A stretch of DNA of 7,527 nucleotides, taken from assembly GCA_903898215.1 (NCBI GenBank), contig CAIUEQ010000214.1, positions 1 through 7,527 of the forward strand, given 5' to 3'. This stretch comes from an uncultured Bacteroidota bacterium. GTDB lineage: Bacteria; Bacteroidota; Bacteroidia; UKL13-3. This document shows, one piece after another, positions 1 through 6,099 of the stretch; the stretch's first letter is position 1; every line of letters starts with the position of its first letter. The translations under genes were made by a program, and so were the position numbers. Below the pieces are notes generated by a model. The model made no database searches and was not told the origin of the DNA. It saw only the letters and a list, made by a program, of their open reading frames with translations.

Positions 1-1
1 A

Positions 2-946
2 GTTTCAAATAATGGTTTTACTTCTATTGCAAATCCATATCCATTTACATATAAAGATTCTGTTAAATTATATTCTTCTCCAGACACAAACAGTAATGTT
101 TTACGAACATTAAAATTTAGAACTCAATTAACAATTATTGAATCTGGAAGAGATCAAAGAAAGATTGAAGAATACAATCTTGTAAATGGCAAAAAGGAAC
201 TTAAAATAAAATACCTTGCTTTGGATTGGTATAAAATATCTTATCCATTTTCAGGATATATTAAGGCATCTGATGTTGCGTTACTTTTGTTTAATAATTA
301 TGAAAAGAGGACAGATTATTTTATGCCTGCCATTGGTGTTTTTAAATTATTGAAATATGATTTAAGCAAAAATATTTTTATTGATAGTATTGAACTTCCC
401 GATTTTTATGCTGAAAAAATTGACATAATTGATCACAATGGATGGAAAAATGTTGATATGCTATTACATGCTGGATTTGTGGCTCCATATTGTGGTGGTG
501 GTGGTGAAGATATTTTTATCATTGAAGCAAATAATAAATTCACAAAGATTATTTCCTGCAGTTATCAAAATATTGAAGATATAACAGATCAAGATGATTA
601 TGAATCTACTGTTTATATTCCGGTTAAATTTGGCAGTGGAAAAATATTATTGGTAAATAAAGGCGATGTTGAACACATTTTTAATAGGTATTCAACAGCG
701 TTAAACATTTACCCTTTCCCCAAGGATTTGACGATTCCAAAACAGGAATTGATTGTAAAAGTTATTAAAGAAGAAAGAGCGATATTAGATAAGAATAAGA
801 AACCGGTTTTTGATAAAGATGGCGATTGCAAAACAAAAATTACTGATAAAACTGAGTTTTACAGATGGAACGGAGTTTCTTTATCCTTGATAAAAACATT
901 AACAAAATACAGAGCAGGAATAAGTAATGTCCTGATAAAAGAATGA
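2..946 (+). CDS. SH3-like domain protein upstream of sufD (5' end outside window)
   Basis: The frame is open from the left window edge to the TGA at 944-946, giving 314 visible residues with no stop. The true start lies outside the window. A TTG at 221 could be read as a start, but it would cut a domain in half, so I reject it. Visible residues about 20-95 look like a bacterial SH3 domain: a 'VKLYSSPDTNSNVLRTL' opening strand, then a linker, then 'DWYKIS' and 'GYIKASDVAL'. SH3 domains of this kind often bind cell-wall or surface ligands. The remaining 220 residues are beta-rich with many aromatic and acidic positions and a CGGGGED stretch encoded by four GGT codons. I recognise no catalytic motif there. 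No signal peptide can be judged because the N-terminus is missing. The stop overlaps the sufD ATG (ATGA), which suggests co-transcription and translational coupling with the SUF operon. Function is unknown; the SH3-like call is from sequence pattern only. Confidence 0.8.
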   Translation, partial: VSNNGFTSIANPYPFTYKDSVKLYSSPDTNSNVLRTLKFRTQLTIIESGRDQRKIEEYNLVNGKKELKIKYLALDWYKISYPFSGYIKASDVALLLFNNYEKRTDYFMPAIGVFKLLKYDLSKNIFIDSIELPDFYAEKIDIIDHNGWKNVDMLLHAGFVAPYCGGGGEDIFIIEANNKFTKIISCSYQNIEDITDQDDYESTVYIPVKFGSGKILLVNKGDVEHIFNRYSTALNIYPFPKDLTIPKQELIVKVIKEERAILDKNKKPVFDKDGDCKTKITDKTEFYRWNGVSLSLIKTLTKYRAGISNVLIKE

Positions 947-2241
947 ATTTATTAGAAAATATAAAACAAGAATTTCAGTCATTTGAACACTCCATTGAAA
1001 ATGAGAAAGAAACTTCATTTTTAAAAATGAGAAAGGATGCTTTTGATGCATTTCAACATTTAGGATTTCCTACAACAAAAAATGAAGAATGGAAATATAC
1101 AAGTCTGAAGCCCATTACCGACAAGCATTTTGAAAGGAATCAACAAACTTCTTCTAAAGCAAAATTCTTTCTTTCACAAAACGAGATTTATCATTTACCA
1201 TTCAATAAATTGGTATTTGTAAATGGATTGTTTGATGATTCACTTTCATCAATTATCGAAAAAGATTCAACAGTTTTTATTACCAATATTTTATCGGCAC
1301 AAAAAAATCATTCATCCATTTTTGGAAAACATTTTGGCAAATATGCAAAGGTTGAAAATGATGCAATGAATGCTTTGAATACTGCTTTATTAAACGATGG
1401 TGCATTTGTTTATGTTCCCGAAAACAAGTTGGTAGAACATCCAATTCTTATTGTTAATATTTCTGATGCAAGTGAAGCAAATACATTGGTTCAGCCACGC
1501 AATTTAATTGTGATTGAGAAAAATGCTTCTGTAAAATTGGTTGAAACTTACTTTTCTGCCGGAACAAATGCTACGTTTACAAATGTGGTAACAGAAATTT
1601 TTGCAAGCGAAAATTCAAATATCGAGCATTATAAAATTCAAAATCAAACAGAAGAAAGTTACCAGAATAATTATACCCAATTTTTCCAGGAAGCCAATAC
1701 AAATATCAATCACATTACGCTAACACTTGATGGAACGCTTGTTCGCAACAATCTGCATTTTTACATGAATGGAGAAAATTGCAATAGCTTATTGTATGGT
1801 TTGTATGTTACAGCAAATAAAAATCATGTCGATAATCATACAAGAGTTGATCATGCAAAACCAAATTGTTACAGCAACGAATTGTATAAAGGAATTTTAA
1901 AGGATAAATCAACAGCAGTTTTTAATGGTAAAATAATGGTTCATCTTGATGCACAAAAAACAAATGCCTATCAGCGCAATCAAAATATTTTGTTAAGTGA
2001 TGAAGCAACGATAAATACAAAACCTCAGTTGGAGATTTTTGCCGATGATGTAAAATGTACACATGGTGCAACCGTTGGACAATTGAATCAAGAAGCTATG
2101 TTTTATTTGCGTTCAAGAGGAATTCCAGAAGATGAAGCACGCAAGTTATTATTAAATGCTTTTGCTGATGAAATTGCTGAACTGATTAAAATTCCTGAAT
2201 TGATAAAAATTTTAGAATACGAAATTTCAAAGAAATTGTAG
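943..2241 (+). CDS. sufD: SufD, Fe-S cluster assembly scaffold subunit
   Basis: This encodes a 432-residue SufD, the SufB paralogue that joins SufB and the ATPase SufC in the cytosolic scaffold on which Fe-S clusters are built. Residues about 25-55 carry the usual N-terminal helix and a 'GFPTTKNEEWKYTSL' stretch. The middle is the beta-helix region (about 150-370). The C-terminus holds 'CTHGATVGQL' with Cys372 and His374, which match the Cys358/His360 pair known from E. coli SufD, followed by 'FYLRSRGIPEDEARKLL', typical of the SufBD core. Length is normal for the family. The ATG at 943 overlaps the upstream stop by four bases, so no separate ribosome site is needed. The TAG stop at 2239-2241 coincides with the outer end of an inverted repeat bordering the next gene. 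sufB and sufC are not in the window and probably lie to the left. Identification is firm. Confidence 0.97.
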   Translation: MNLLENIKQEFQSFEHSIENEKETSFLKMRKDAFDAFQHLGFPTTKNEEWKYTSLKPITDKHFERNQQTSSKAKFFLSQNEIYHLPFNKLVFVNGLFDDSLSSIIEKDSTVFITNILSAQKNHSSIFGKHFGKYAKVENDAMNALNTALLNDGAFVYVPENKLVEHPILIVNISDASEANTLVQPRNLIVIEKNASVKLVETYFSAGTNATFTNVVTEIFASENSNIEHYKIQNQTEESYQNNYTQFFQEANTNINHITLTLDGTLVRNNLHFYMNGENCNSLLYGLYVTANKNHVDNHTRVDHAKPNCYSNELYKGILKDKSTAVFNGKIMVHLDAQKTNAYQRNQNILLSDEATINTKPQLEIFADDVKCTHGATVGQLNQEAMFYLRSRGIPEDEARKLLLNAFADEIAELIKIPELIKILEYEISKKL

Positions 2242-2268
2242 CCGCTGATTACACAGATTTTCGCAGAT
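2239..2268. repeat. Left inverted-repeat arm; contains the sufD stop codon
   Basis: The arm reads TAGCCGCTGATTACACAG and then TTTTCGCAGAT-like sequence. It is itself built from degenerate units of about ten bases related to CGCTGATTA, ACACAGATT and CGCAGAT. Its reverse complement aligns with 2710-2739 at 23 of 30 positions. Its first three bases are the TAG that ends sufD. Confidence 0.8.
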
Positions 2269-2289
2269 GGATTTTATAATTAAATAATT

Positions 2290-2709
2290 ATGCTGATTTT
2301 AGAAGAACCTCAGGAAATATATAAAACGATAAATAATTATCCTTTACAGGATGAGACATATAAAATTATTGGAATTTGCATGGAGGTTCATAAACAACTT
2401 GGGAAAGGGTTTTTGGAAATTGTTTATAAAGATGCCATTCAATATGAATTGACAAAAGAGAATATTTCATTTTCTCGTGAGAAAAAATTCGTAATTGAAT
2501 ATAAAGATATTGTTTTACCACACTTTTATGTTGCAGATTTTGTAGCTTTCGATGCTGTAATTTTAGAAATAAAAGCACAAGAAGGAGTTGCAGAAGAACA
2601 TTATAAGCAAGTCATAAATTATTTGGCAGCATCAAAACTTAAATTAGGCTTAATTGTAAATTTTGGTGAAGATTCACTTAAATTTAAAAGAGTAATTTTA
2701 ACAAAATAA
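2290..2709 (+). CDS. GxxExxY family protein (PD-(D/E)XK nuclease-like)
   Basis: This 139-residue protein has the family-naming motif G40-F-L-E43-I-V-Y46, preceded by 'YKIIGICMEVHKQLG', the usual opening helix. A PD-(D/E)XK-type core follows: Asp83 in 'VADFVAFD', then Glu93-x-Lys95 in 'ILEIKA', then Gln107-x-x-x-Tyr111 in 'HYKQVINYL', which resembles the QxxxY motif of RecB-like nucleases. All residues expected of an active fold are present, so the copy is not visibly decayed. The family is small and widespread, often with many copies per genome, and its biological role is not established as far as I know. Nuclease activity is inferred from the fold only. The ATG at 2290 gives a normal length. 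The gene lies inside the suf operon, 48 bases after sufD and 23 before the sufS GTG. It has no evident link to Fe-S assembly and is probably a passenger between inverted repeats. Confidence 0.93.
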   Translation: MLILEEPQEIYKTINNYPLQDETYKIIGICMEVHKQLGKGFLEIVYKDAIQYELTKENISFSREKKFVIEYKDIVLPHFYVADFVAFDAVILEIKAQEGVAEEHYKQVINYLAASKLKLGLIVNFGEDSLKFKRVILTK

Positions 2710-2739
2710 ATCAGCGTTAATCAGCGAAATCAGTGGCTA
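2710..2739. repeat. Right inverted-repeat arm; contains the sufS start codon
   Basis: The arm consists of three stacked units, ATCAGCGTTA, ATCAGCGAA and ATCAGTGGCTA, beginning right after the GxxExxY stop codon. It pairs in inverted orientation with 2239-2268. The GTG of its last unit (2733-2735) is the start codon of sufS, so the second SufS residue (Ala, GCT) is also repeat-encoded. Confidence 0.8.
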
Positions 2740-3989
2740 AATTAAATATAGAATCTATCAGAAAGCAGTTTCCTGTTTTACACCAAAATGTAAACGGAAA
2801 ACCATTGATCTATTTTGATAATGCCGCAACAACACAAAAACCATTATCGGTTATTAACGCAATAAGAGATTTCTACGAACATGATAATTCCAATATTCAT
2901 CGTGGAGTGCATACTTTGGCAGAACGAGCCACAACAGCGTTTGAAGCCACACGTAAAACAGTTCAACAATTTATCAATTCAAAAGAATCCGAAGAAATTA
3001 TTTTTACTAAAGGAACAACCGATAGTATAAACCTGGTTGCACAAACTTTTGGAAAAGCGAATTTGAAATCAGGAGATGAAGTTATCATAAGTGCAATGGA
3101 ACATCATAGCAATATTGTTCCGTGGCAAATGATTTGCGAAGAAAAAGGTGCAATCTTAAAAGTGATTCCAATAAATGATGCAGGTGAGTTGTTAATGGAT
3201 GATCCGATAGCTATCGGATTCGAAAAATTACTTTCTCCCAAAACAAAAATAGTGTCGGTTGTTTATGTGTCGAATGCTTTGGGAACTATCAATCCAATTA
3301 AAAATATTATTGAAAAAGCGCATGCTGTTGGAGCGAAAGTTTTGATAGATGGAGCGCAAGCCGTTTCGCATTTAGATATTGATGTTCAAGAATTAGATTG
3401 TGATTTTTTAGTATTCTCAGCACATAAATTATACGGACCTACAGGAGTTGGGATTCTTTATGGAAAGCTTGAATTGCTTGAATCTATGCCTCCATATCAA
3501 GGAGGAGGAGAAATGATCAAGGAAGTAACATTTGAGAAAACAACTTACAATGATATTCCTTATAAATTTGAGGCAGGCACTCCAAATATTGCTGATGTTA
3601 TTGCATTTAAATATGCAATTGATTTTGTGAATGAAATTGGTAAAGAAGAAATACGTAATTATGAAAATGAGTTATTAAGTTATTGCGTTAATAGGTTATT
3701 GGAACTAAATAACTCAATAACAAATAACCCAATAACTTTTATTGGAACTTCAAAAAATAAAATTTCTGTTCTGTCATTTACCATAAACGGAATGCACCAT
3801 TTTGATGTAGGAATGATGCTGGATGCAAAAGGAATTGCAGTGCGCACTGGTCATCATTGCACACAACCTTTGATGAAGTTTTTTGGAATTGATGGAACCA
3901 TTCGTGCTTCGTTTGCGGTGTATAATACCAAACAAGAAATTGATGTGTTTGTGGAAGCGATTGAACGATTAGTTAAATTTATTAAATAA
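2733..3989 (+). CDS. sufS: SufS, cysteine desulfurase (PLP-dependent)
   Basis: This 418-residue group II cysteine desulfurase converts L-cysteine to L-alanine and leaves a persulfide on its own cysteine for SufE. Visible motifs are 'YFDNAATTQKP' near residue 27, His124-His125 in 'MEHHSNIVPW', Asp206 and Gln209 in 'LIDGAQA', the PLP-binding Lys232 in 'SAHKLYGPTG', and the catalytic Cys376 in 'RTGHHCTQPLM'. All key residues are intact. The start must be the GTG at 2733: the in-frame stop TAA at 2718 leaves only four upstream codons, none a start, and the next ATG is far inside the protein. That GTG belongs to the right inverted repeat beside the GxxExxY gene. Two short stretches look inserted relative to the family as I remember it: PIAIG (residues 158-162), encoded by a palindrome, and a tandem NNSIT/NNPIT (326-335). 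Both fall away from the active-site motifs, so the enzyme is probably functional. Confidence 0.97.
   Translation: MAKLNIESIRKQFPVLHQNVNGKPLIYFDNAATTQKPLSVINAIRDFYEHDNSNIHRGVHTLAERATTAFEATRKTVQQFINSKESEEIIFTKGTTDSINLVAQTFGKANLKSGDEVIISAMEHHSNIVPWQMICEEKGAILKVIPINDAGELLMDDPIAIGFEKLLSPKTKIVSVVYVSNALGTINPIKNIIEKAHAVGAKVLIDGAQAVSHLDIDVQELDCDFLVFSAHKLYGPTGVGILYGKLELLESMPPYQGGGEMIKEVTFEKTTYNDIPYKFEAGTPNIADVIAFKYAIDFVNEIGKEEIRNYENELLSYCVNRLLELNNSITNNPITFIGTSKNKISVLSFTINGMHHFDVGMMLDAKGIAVRTGHHCTQPLMKFFGIDGTIRASFAVYNTKQEIDVFVEAIERLVKFIK
3202..3219. repeat. 18-bp perfect palindrome inside sufS
   Basis: ATCCGATAGCTATCGGAT equals its own reverse complement, with its centre between 3210 and 3211. Fifteen of its bases (3204-3218) are exactly the codons for Pro-Ile-Ala-Ile-Gly. 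Deleting those codons restores 'GELLMDDFEKLLSPKTK', which matches the usual spacing between the GEL and KTK segments of SufS. I recall CCGATAGCTATCGG as a frequent palindrome in Bacteroidota genomes; this is memory, not a search. Confidence 0.85.
3707..3736 (+). repeat. 15-nt tandem duplication inside sufS
   Basis: Two adjacent 15-base copies, AAATAACTCAATAAC and AAATAACCCAATAAC, differ at one base. They encode NNSIT followed by NNPIT (residues 326-335), just before 'FIGTSKNK'. The reading frame is kept because the unit is five codons. Confidence 0.85.
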
Positions 3990-3994
3990 TAATT

Positions 3995-4022
3995 GTAGAG
4001 ACGTTGCATGCAACGTCTCTAC
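3995..4022. repeat. 28-bp perfect palindrome between sufS and sufE
   Basis: The half-site GTAGAGACGTTGCA is followed immediately by its exact reverse complement, with no spacer. It fills most of the 41 bases between the sufS TAA and the sufE ATG. The transcript could fold into a strong hairpin with a tiny loop. No T-run follows (the next bases are GAATAAAA), so it is not a standard intrinsic terminator. It could slow transcription or protect an mRNA end. I recall GTAGAGACG...CGTCTCTAC palindromes as dispersed repeats in Bacteroidota and cyanobacteria. Confidence 0.9.
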
Positions 4023-4030
4023 GAATAAAA

Positions 4031-4465
4031 ATGAAAACAACAACAGACATACAAAACGAGATCATCGAAAATTTTTCATTGTTTGAAGACGATATGGAAA
4101 GTCGTTTGTTTTATTTGATGGACTTGGGTAAAAAATTGCCTGTCATGCCCGATGAACATAAAACCGAAGATTATATTGTGAAAGGTTGTCAGAGTAAAGT
4201 TTGGTTGTATCCTGAAATTGTCGATGGAAAAGTTATTTTTGAAGCCGACAGCAATACTGAAATTACAAAAGGGTTAGTTTATTTGTTGGTTCAATTATGG
4301 AACAACAGAACTCCCGATGAAATATTAAATACAGATTTGTATTTCATTGATAAAATTGGAATGAGCAGAATGATTGGTTCGCAACGCAGCAATGGTTTTG
4401 CAAGCATGATCAAACAAATGAAAATGTATGCTGTTGTATATAAAGAAAAAGTAAAAAGCCTTTAG
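4031..4465 (+). CDS. sufE: SufE, sulfur acceptor for SufS
   Basis: This 144-residue SufE accepts persulfide sulfur from SufS, stimulates its turnover and hands the sulfur to the SufBCD scaffold. The catalytic loop is 'YIVKGCQSKVWLY' with Cys53, matching Cys51 of E. coli SufE. Other family segments are 'LMDLGKKLPVMPDEHKTEDY' ahead of it and 'IGMSRMIGSQRSNGFASMI' towards the C-terminus. Length is typical. I chose the ATG at 4031 over an in-frame TTG at 4004, because that TTG sits in the centre of the 28-bp palindrome and would add nine residues with no family counterpart. The last residues (Ser-Leu-stop) are read from the first unit of a 7-bp repeat array. The gene lies 41 bases after sufS and is presumably in the same transcript. 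Confidence 0.97.
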   Translation: MKTTTDIQNEIIENFSLFEDDMESRLFYLMDLGKKLPVMPDEHKTEDYIVKGCQSKVWLYPEIVDGKVIFEADSNTEITKGLVYLLVQLWNNRTPDEILNTDLYFIDKIGMSRMIGSQRSNGFASMIKQMKMYAVVYKEKVKSL

Positions 4466-4522
4466 CTGTTAGCCTCTAGCAAATAGAAGCCAATAGCCAA
4501 AAGCCAATAGCCAAAAGCTAAA
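4457..4522 (+). repeat. Heptameric repeat array between sufE and the DUF59 gene
   Basis: Nine 7-base units run in register, interrupted once by three bases (AGA, 4485-4487). Every unit begins with AG. The most regular part, 4488-4515, is two exact 14-base copies of AGCCAATAGCCAAA. Outer units are variants such as AGCCTTT (4457-4463), AGCTGTT (4464-4470) and AGCTAAA (4516-4522). The array begins inside sufE, includes its TAG stop, and ends two bases before the next gene's ATG, so it forms the whole intergenic region. Degenerate heptamer arrays of this general look are, as I recall, seen in Bacteroidota intergenic DNA and resemble the STRR repeats described in cyanobacteria. Confidence 0.85.
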
Positions 4523-4524
4523 TA

Positions 4525-4890
4525 ATGGAAGAACAAAAAGAAAATACAGAAATAAAAAATCCGGCATTAACACCGATAAGAACATTTGTTGATGTACAGA
4601 ATGAGGCTATAAATGTAATTCAAACGGTTTACGACCCTGAAATTCCTGTGAATATTTATGAACTCGGATTGATATACGAAGTAAATGTTTCTGTTGATCT
4701 GAACATTGAAATTATCATGTCGTTAACATCTCCCTTTTGCCCAGCGGCCCAAAGTATGCCTGCTGAAATAAAAGAAAAACTTTCTCAAATTACAGGTGTA
4801 AAAGAAGTGGAAGTAAAAGTTGTCTTTGATCCGCCATGGACACAAGACCTGATGAGCGAATCTGCAAAATTGCAGTTAGGTTTTATGTAA
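4525..4890 (+). CDS. sufT: DUF59/MIP18-family Fe-S assembly protein (SufT-type)
   Basis: This 121-residue protein has a DUF59 domain at about residues 24-115. Signature segments are 'YDPEIPVNIYELGLIY' (36-51), 'SLTSPFCPAAQSMP' with Cys72, and 'VVFDPPWTQDLMSE' (about 100-112). Proteins of this type are found in SUF operons and are thought to aid Fe-S cluster maturation or transfer, probably using the conserved cysteine, although the mechanism is less settled than for SufS and SufE. The first 20 or so residues are polar and likely disordered. The ATG at 4525 fits the family length and follows the heptamer array directly. The symbol sufT is given by family and context; a PaaD-like name is possible for relatives, but no phenylacetate genes are nearby. 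Confidence 0.9.
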   Translation: MEEQKENTEIKNPALTPIRTFVDVQNEAINVIQTVYDPEIPVNIYELGLIYEVNVSVDLNIEIIMSLTSPFCPAAQSMPAEIKEKLSQITGVKEVEVKVVFDPPWTQDLMSESAKLQLGFM

Positions 4891-4901
4891 GCAGTTCATC
4901 A

Positions 4902-4942
4902 TTTCTAATTTATTTTTTGTCTATAATTTTTAAAATTAGAAA
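4902..4942 (+). terminator. Weak AT-rich stem-loop after the SUF genes
   Basis: TTTCTAATTT (4902-4911) and AAATTAGAAA (4933-4942) are exact inverted repeats that could form a 10-bp stem with a 21-base loop. Only two of the ten pairs are G-C or C-G and no T-run follows directly, so termination here is uncertain. The surrounding 116-bp gap (4891-5006) is the longest in the window and is the natural boundary between the SUF operon and mltG. I see no convincing promoter match within it. Confidence 0.2.
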
Positions 4943-5006
4943 GAACTTATAAACGTTTTTCTCATAAACTTTTTTGTATTAGTAATTGCCTCTTAGCATT
5001 TTCGCA

Positions 5007-6065
5007 ATGATGGTTAAGAAGTCGACTAAAAGTAATTTCAAAAAATATATTTACATCACGCTAGCAATAGCAAGTTTGTTTATTGCTTCGGCTGCATGGA
5101 AAATTTATGAAGATGTGTTAAGTCCGAATGTAAATCTAACTGCAGGAGAAACTGCTTATCTTTATGTTCATACCAATCAAGATTTTGAAACACTCACAAA
5201 AGATATTGAGGGAAAAAAAGTGCTGCGAAATTTAGATGCACTTATACGACTTATAAAATTGCTTGGATATGAAAGTCGAATAAAGCCCGGAAAATATAAG
5301 CTTACCAGTGATATGGGAAATTTACAAATCATAAAAATGATTGTAGCCGGAAAGCAAGAACCTTTTGATATCAATTTTAAATATGCTGAACGGAAGCAGG
5401 ATCTTGCTGCTTTTTGGGGAAGTCAATTGGAAGCTGATAGTAACGATATTTTAAATATGTTAAATGATTCATCATTCACTTCAAAATTTGAACTAACACC
5501 CGATAATATCATCACTGTTTTTATTCCAAATAAATATAATTTTTACTGGAACACATCAGCTTTTAAACTCATTAATAGAATGCTTGATGAGTATGATCAT
5601 TTTTGGGATTCAACAAGAGTTAACAAAGCAAATAAACTTGGATTAACAAAACCACAGGTGAGTATTTTTGCATCAATCGTTCAAAAAGAAACTCATAATA
5701 TTGATGAGATGCCAATTGTTGCAGGAGTGTATTATAACCGATTCAAAAAAGGACTTTTGTTTCAAGCCGATCCAACTATAATTTATGCGATGAATGATAA
5801 AACAATTAGGCGTGTTGCAGGAAAAATGCTTGATGTAGAATCACCGTATAATACATACAAGTATAAAGGTTTACCTCCCGGTCCAATATGTGTTCCATCT
5901 GTTCAAGCCATTGATGCAGTGCTTAATTTGAAATTGCATAAATATGTTTATTTCTGCGCAAAAGAAGATTTTTCAGGCTATCATAATTTTGCAGAAACCT
6001 TTGCACAACATCAAATTAATGCTCAAAAATTTCAACGTGAATTAAACAAAAGAGGGATCAGATAA
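5007..6065 (+). CDS. mltG: MltG, endolytic murein transglycosylase
   Basis: MltG (YceG family) is an inner-membrane enzyme that cuts nascent peptidoglycan strands between sugar units and so limits glycan length. The protein has 352 residues from the ATG at 5007; an adjacent ATG at 5010 is equally possible. A TTG at 4986 would add seven residues without benefit and I reject it. A short basic N-terminus is followed by one membrane segment at about residues 14-32, so the rest should lie in the periplasm. The catalytic Glu228 is in 'FASIVQKETHN', matching the known Glu218 of E. coli. Further family segments are 'VAGVYYNRFKKGLLFQADP' (238-256), 'YNTYKYKGLPPGPI' (281-294) and 'YHNFAETFAQH' (325-335). 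Length is normal. It follows the SUF operon by 116 bases and precedes the transporter by 34. It may have its own promoter. Confidence 0.95.
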   Translation: MMVKKSTKSNFKKYIYITLAIASLFIASAAWKIYEDVLSPNVNLTAGETAYLYVHTNQDFETLTKDIEGKKVLRNLDALIRLIKLLGYESRIKPGKYKLTSDMGNLQIIKMIVAGKQEPFDINFKYAERKQDLAAFWGSQLEADSNDILNMLNDSSFTSKFELTPDNIITVFIPNKYNFYWNTSAFKLINRMLDEYDHFWDSTRVNKANKLGLTKPQVSIFASIVQKETHNIDEMPIVAGVYYNRFKKGLLFQADPTIIYAMNDKTIRRVAGKMLDVESPYNTYKYKGLPPGPICVPSVQAIDAVLNLKLHKYVYFCAKEDFSGYHNFAETFAQHQINAQKFQRELNKRGIR

Positions 6066-6091
6066 TTTTAGATTTAAAGTTACGATTTAAG
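6065..6091 (+). repeat. Possible decayed heptamer repeats after mltG
   Basis: ATTTTAG (6065-6071), ATTTAAA (6072-6078), a six-base gap unit GTTACG, then ATTTAAG (6085-6091) look like three related 7-base units. As at the sufE end, the first unit overlaps the stop codon. The region is so AT-rich that chance similarity is likely. Confidence 0.25.
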
Positions 6092-6099
6092 AAAAAAAA

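Larger units (their letters stand above)
2239..2739. mobile_element. Putative repeat-bounded GxxExxY cassette inserted between sufD and sufS
   Basis: A block of about 501 bp separates two genes that are normally adjacent in Bacteroidota suf operons. It contains a single gene (GxxExxY family) bordered by imperfect inverted repeats, 2239-2268 and 2710-2739, which match at 23 of 30 positions without gaps by hand alignment. The outer ends are TAGCC and GGCTA. A possible 5-bp AAATT direct repeat lies at 2233-2237 and 2739-2743, but in such AT-rich DNA this may be chance. There is no transposase, so if the block moves it must do so passively or with help from elsewhere. That the gene and repeats form one unit is inference from their arrangement, together with my recollection that GxxExxY genes in this phylum often have such repeats beside them. 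Confidence 0.5.

Noticed and set aside
221..946. A shorter version of the first gene starting at TTG 221
   Set aside because: The frame is open to the window edge, and this start would remove the first half of the SH3-like domain.
2170..2215. Apparent tandem repeat ELIKIP-ELIKIL near the SufD C-terminus
   Set aside because: The region has the normal family length and similar helices occur in other SufD proteins as I recall them, so it is not an expansion.
2366..2578. Opposite-strand open frame of 70 codons inside the GxxExxY gene
   Set aside because: It lies wholly within a gene with a full set of family motifs and its own translation resembles nothing; it is a shadow frame.
3995..4022. The sufS-sufE palindrome as an intrinsic terminator
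   Set aside because: No T-run follows on either strand and the adjoining genes belong to one pathway, so termination is unlikely to be its main role.
4004..4030. N-terminal extension of SufE from TTG 4004
   Set aside because: The nine extra codons derive partly from the 28-bp palindrome and have no place in the SufE family; ATG 4031 gives the usual length.
4891..5006. A Bacteroidota-type promoter (TTTG and TAnnTTTG boxes) ahead of mltG
   Set aside because: TTTG-like and TATAAT-like strings exist, but no pair has both the right boxes and the right spacing; AT-rich DNA gives such partial matches often.
5177..5374. Opposite-strand open frame of 65 codons inside mltG
   Set aside because: mltG is a firm call and the reverse translation is a Ser/Phe-rich sequence typical of an antisense shadow.
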